Shown piece by piece: positions 62,687-64,000 of a stretch of 64,000 nt of DNA. The stretch comes from Bacillus sp. FJAT-22090 (GTDB taxonomy: Bacteria; Bacillota; Bacilli; Bacillales_A; Planococcaceae). Numbering within the stretch: the first letter of the stretch is position 1; each line of letters opens with the position of its first letter. The stretch covers positions 372,001 to 436,000 of the forward strand of contig NZ_VEBK01000003.1 of NCBI RefSeq assembly GCF_007676755.1, given 5' to 3'. The position numbers were made by a program, and so were the translations under genes. The notes beneath the pieces are model-generated. The model was not told the origin of the DNA and did not search any database. It worked only from the letters and a program-made list of their open reading frames with translations.

Positions 62687-63360
62687 ACATGCATTCCCTC
62701 TAATTTATAACCCATTCCACGAACTGTCTTAATCTGTACATTTGTTTGAGTTTTTGCTATACGCTCCCTTATTCGTTTTATATGTACACTTAATGTTTGT
62801 TCATCCCCTTCAAAATCAATTCCCCACACAGCCTCAATTAATTGGTCACGAGTAAAGACTTGGTTTGGTTTCGATGCAAGCTTAGAAAGCAATTCAAATT
62901 CCTTTAAAGGCAGCACTATTAGCTCTTCCCCAATTTGCACCTCAAAGCTTTTTCTATTAATCAACATATTACCTACTTGTATATTGGCATCACTTGTTTT
63001 GTCGTATCTTCTGAGAATTGCACGGATACGAAACAATAACTCTTTCGGTTCAAAGGGTTTTACTAAATAATCATCTGATCCTGCTAAATAGCCCTTTTCT
63101 TTATCTTCTAGGCGTCCTTTTGCTGTTAGTAATAGAATCGGGAAATCATACTGTTCGCGAATAATCTTTGTTAGCATTAAACCATCCATTTCTGGCATCA
63201 TTACGTCCACTATTGCAAGATCAGGTATTTCTTTTTCGATCAATGCCAATCCTTCTTTCCCATTCTTAGCCTTTACGACACGATACCCCGTGTTCGATAA
63301 AAAAATAGATATCAACTCTAACGTATGCACATCATCATCTACCGCTAAAATTACAACCAC
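62683..63360 (-). CDS. OmpR-family response regulator
   Basis: A 225-aa regulator. Receiver: acidic DDD near the N-terminus, phosphoacceptor in DLAIVDVMMPEMDG, conserved lysine in YLVKPFEPKE. Winged helix: LPLKEFELLSKLASKPNQVF and VHIKRIRERIAK. I start at GTG 63360, 7 nt after AGGGGG; TTG 63366 is 1 nt from that site. First gene of the regulator-kinase-transporter operon. Confidence 0.91.
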   Translation of the reverse strand: MVVILAVDDDVHTLELISIFLSNTGYRVVKAKNGKEGLALIEKEIPDLAIVDVMMPEMDGLMLTKIIREQYDFPILLLTAKGRLEDKEKGYLAGSDDYLVKPFEPKELLFRIRAILRRYDKTSDANIQVGNMLINRKSFEVQIGEELIVLPLKEFELLSKLASKPNQVFTRDQLIEAVWGIDFEGDEQTLSVHIKRIRERIAKTQTNVQIKTVRGMGYKLEGMHV

Positions 63361-63384
63361 ACTCAAGCCCCCTTCTTATCTCAT

Positions 63385-63413
63385 ATTGTGTCTGCTTCTT
63401 TCTAATTCTGCAA
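63385..63413 (-). promoter_or_regulatory. Promoter candidate for the two-component/MMPL operon
   Basis: On the minus strand TTGCAG (63413-63408) and CACAAT (63390-63385) are spaced by 17 bp, 25 bp before the start codon. Confidence 0.45.
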
Positions 63414-63733
63414 GTGGTTTATATTATGGTGAATCCCTGTAGGGTAACTATTTGCTTTTGTACAATTACTATTATGTGTTGTTGCTTATCTTATTTCCAC
63501 TTGCTGCATGTTAAAGTTGAGGAATTATAAGAAATTATGCGGCAATTAAAAGGAGCGTTATCAATAGTAGAGTAACGCTTACTACTTGTGTATACGTCGA
63601 CAAAAAACAGACTTTAGTTGTTAATAAACAGCTACGAATTTTTCTAAGCGGGCAACTGCTTATTGGGTACATTTGTCTAAGTAAAGAAGAGATGATTTGG
63701 AGATAAATGGCTCAACGCAACTAATTGTGCTGG
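63414..63733. other. Intergenic stretch before the rrn operon end
   Basis: About 320 bp with no supported gene. It holds a short hairpin (AGCGTTA / TAACGCT at about 63553-63578) without a good T run, and otherwise nothing I recognise. Confidence 0.5.
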
Positions 63734-63796
63734 GAGAGCAACCAGTTTGATCACGAGAACAACCAATTCCCCTCCGAAAGCAACCAAATGGGGTTG
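63734..63796. repeat. Three imperfect 21-bp tandem repeats
   Basis: Units start GAGAGCAACC (63734), GAGAACAACC (63755) and GAAAGCAACC (63776), each 21 bp long with a variable second half. In one frame they read as a repeated E-S/N-N-Q, but no gene is supported. Confidence 0.7.
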
Positions 63797-63863
63797 GTCT
63801 GCGATTGGTCCTTTTTTAATCTACCGAGATCTGTTTTTCCCATAACTAAACTATTCTACAAAT

Positions 63864-63898
63864 ACAAAAAAGTCGCTACCGATTACTCGGTAACGACT
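63864..63898 (-). terminator. rRNA operon terminator
   Basis: On the minus strand AAGTCGTTACCGA and TCGGTAGCGACTT pair (one wobble) and are followed by TTTTT. It lies about 10 nt beyond the 3' end of the 5S rRNA. Confidence 0.88.
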
Positions 63899-63908
63899 TC
63901 TTCTTGTG

Positions 63909-64000
63909 TGCCCAGCGACGTCCTACTCTCACAGGGGGAGACCCCCAACTACCATCGGCGCTGAAGAGCTTAACTTCCGTGTTCGGTATGGGAACGGGTG
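63909..64000 (-). rRNA. rrf: 5S ribosomal RNA (5' end outside window)
   Basis: The minus strand reads CACCCGTTCCCATACCGAAC, then GGAAGTTAAGCTCTTCAGCG, then GGTAGTTGGGGG and GTGAGAGTAGGACG, the conserved core and 3' half of Bacillus-type 5S rRNA. About 25 nt of the 5' end lie beyond the window. The 3' end is approximate. It is the last gene of an rrn operon entering from the right. Confidence 0.95.

Noticed and set aside
63734-63796. Possible CRISPR-like array
   Set aside because: Only three short contiguous units without unique spacers and no cas genes.
63725-63964. 79-codon plus-strand frame near the right edge
   Set aside because: It crosses the rrn terminator and 5S rRNA on the other strand; apparent protein repeats come from the 21-bp DNA repeats.

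Overview
The window is AT-rich chromosomal DNA from a Bacillales bacterium, probably Planococcaceae/Bacillaceae and close to Psychrobacillus or Lysinibacillus. This is inferred from many Bacillus subtilis-type loci (ykkC-ykkD under a guanidine-I riboswitch, des-desK-desR, yxlE-yxlF-yxlG, a csbD-like gene behind a SigB-type promoter, yisP, yueD, ywbE, bmr/bmrR-like genes, sbcD-sbcC), from GGAGG-type ribosome binding sites with many TTG and GTG starts, and from a 5S rRNA of Bacillus type at the right edge. No prophage, transposase, CRISPR array or defence island is visible.

Layout. 1-2918: minus-strand operon of an ABC transporter (ATPase, two permeases) followed by an OmpR-type response regulator cut by the window edge. 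3116-3559: decayed AraC-type regulator. 3873-6102: RlmI-like methyltransferase, two small membrane proteins and a gene remnant. 6203-10413: YisP-like enzyme, a MerR regulator-efflux pump-benzil reductase group with a classic 19-bp-spacer MerR promoter, and a broken lipoprotein gene. 10481-13214: a large unknown membrane-anchored protein and a cluster of three small membrane proteins, one with a PH-like domain. 13242-14099: guanidine riboswitch and SMR exporter pair. 14110-20190: MFS pump, a chemoreceptor overlapping a PLP-dependent decarboxylase gene, and RlmA. 20238-26268: GNAT, dipeptide-epimerase-like enzyme, divergent regulator, NhaC antiporter, M20 amidohydrolase and YwbE; two promoters here share a direct-repeat operator candidate. 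26381-34431: MarR/MFS pair, cyclophilin, a GntR-DUF1648-YbjQ operon, GNAT with D-serine dehydratase, TrhO and a YqxD-family protein. 34506-37234: ABC importer of sulfonate/nitrate/thiamine-precursor type. 37390-42991: M48 peptidase-ankyrin fusion and SbcCD behind a LexA box. 43213-47759: proline symporter and the cold-sensing desaturase system. 47838-52044: ECF sigma/anti-sigma pair, CsbD, phosphoesterase, NAD-binding protein, HTH membrane protein. 52157-56421: possible HEPN-CBS protein, orphan yxlEFG block, GNAT, EamA transporter. 56626-63413: lipoproteins, then a two-component system with an MMPL transporter and a small heme-oxidase-like protein. 63734-64000: short tandem repeat, rrn terminator and partial 5S rRNA.

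Much of the window consists of compact 2-4 gene transport or stress units, most with a local regulator and recognisable control DNA. The best leads for something less described are the shared direct-repeat operator of the epimerase/antiporter locus, the decarboxylase-chemoreceptor overlap, the HEPN-CBS candidate, the M48-ankyrin fusion, and a 22-bp perfect inverted repeat at 32845-32895.
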